Of a stretch of 33,890 nt of DNA, positions 33,708 through 33,890 are shown piece after piece. A program made the translations under genes and the position numbers. Position 1 is the stretch's first letter. Each line of letters begins with the position of its first letter. The stretch covers positions 1 to 33,890 of the forward strand of contig NZ_FZTC01000018.1 of the NCBI RefSeq assembly GCF_900200035.1. The letters are read 5' to 3'. The DNA comes from Klebsiella grimontii. GTDB taxonomy: Bacteria; Pseudomonadota; Gammaproteobacteria; Enterobacterales; Enterobacteriaceae. A model generated the notes under the pieces. The model did no database searches. It was given only the letters and a program-made list of their open reading frames with translations, and was not told the origin of the DNA.

Positions 33708-33890
33708 GTGAAACTGACACAGAGCCGGATAGAAAGCCTGATTGACACCCTGAATGACCTGATTTGCGATGAAAGAAGTCTGACGCGGGAACAGCGCGAG
33801 AATATGGTCAGGACGGTTGCAATACTCGGAGGACTGGGGGAGCGTCAGCGGCTGATCGCAGCTGAAGATGAAGCCCTGCGGCAAGCCACC
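33708..33890 (+). CDS. Hypothetical protein, 5' part (runs off the window)
   Basis: 61 codons open to the window edge, GTG start with AAGGA about nine bases upstream. Helical, acidic and Leu/Arg-rich (MKLTQSRIESLIDTLNDLICDERSLTREQRENMV...). No family recognised. It follows the 32961 gene in the same direction after a 180-bp gap that holds nothing identifiable. Confidence 0.6.
   Translation, partial: MKLTQSRIESLIDTLNDLICDERSLTREQRENMVRTVAILGGLGERQRLIAAEDEALRQAT

Overview
The window reads as part of a large plasmid from an enterobacterium (Enterobacterales, Klebsiella/Enterobacter/Escherichia type). Support: an iteron-controlled Rep_3/RepFIB-like initiator, an IS26, a unit Tn3-family transposon, a decayed vapBC pair, and detoxification proteins very close to E. 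coli Frm proteins as I remember them. All family assignments come from reading the translations; no database search was run.

Layout. (1) 1-1380: minus-strand repA with iterons on both sides, DnaA-box-like sites and an AT-rich stretch, i.e. a replicon. (2) 1380-4726: accessory plasmid genes of unknown function, including a possible PD-(D/E)XK protein, a possible GIY-YIG-like protein and a truncated gene, plus a 202-bp element bounded by a perfect 23-bp inverted repeat around a pyrimidine tract. (3) 4727-8390: a complete cargo-free Tn3-family transposon (tnpR, tnpA, 39-bp identical terminal repeats) lying between two truncated genes, without a target duplication. (4) 8391-10657: resolvase remnant, IS26 without target duplication, a gene cut by IS26, and decayed vapB/vapC. 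(5) 11340-12368: a GNAT acetyltransferase and a short FlhD-like protein. (6) 12609-29211: a large island built around formaldehyde stress. (7) 29212-33890: plasmid genes of mostly unknown function, with a two-gene operon carrying a small HTH protein next to three evenly spaced palindromic operator candidates, then a second small operon; the last gene runs off the window.

The formaldehyde island is the most interesting part. A UvrB homologue (minus strand) diverges from frmR-frmA-VOC protein-DUF3422-frmB-NDH-2, followed by a UvrA2-class protein, a DUF488 protein, a second FrmR paralogue, an iron-dependent alcohol dehydrogenase of the methanol/1,3-propanediol dehydrogenase type and, on the opposite strand, a cyanide-insensitive-type bd oxidase (cydA-cydB plus a 48-codon small subunit). 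A coherent reading: FrmA and FrmB oxidise glutathione-bound formaldehyde to formate and make NADH; NDH-2 and the bd oxidase reoxidise NADH and quinol; the Fe-ADH could reduce free formaldehyde to methanol; the UvrB and UvrA-like proteins would deal with formaldehyde-damaged DNA. Two FrmR-type sensors and three AT-armed palindromes upstream of frmR1, frmR2 and the Fe-ADH suggest one regulon. The biochemistry of FrmA/FrmB/FrmR is established; the integrated system is my inference.
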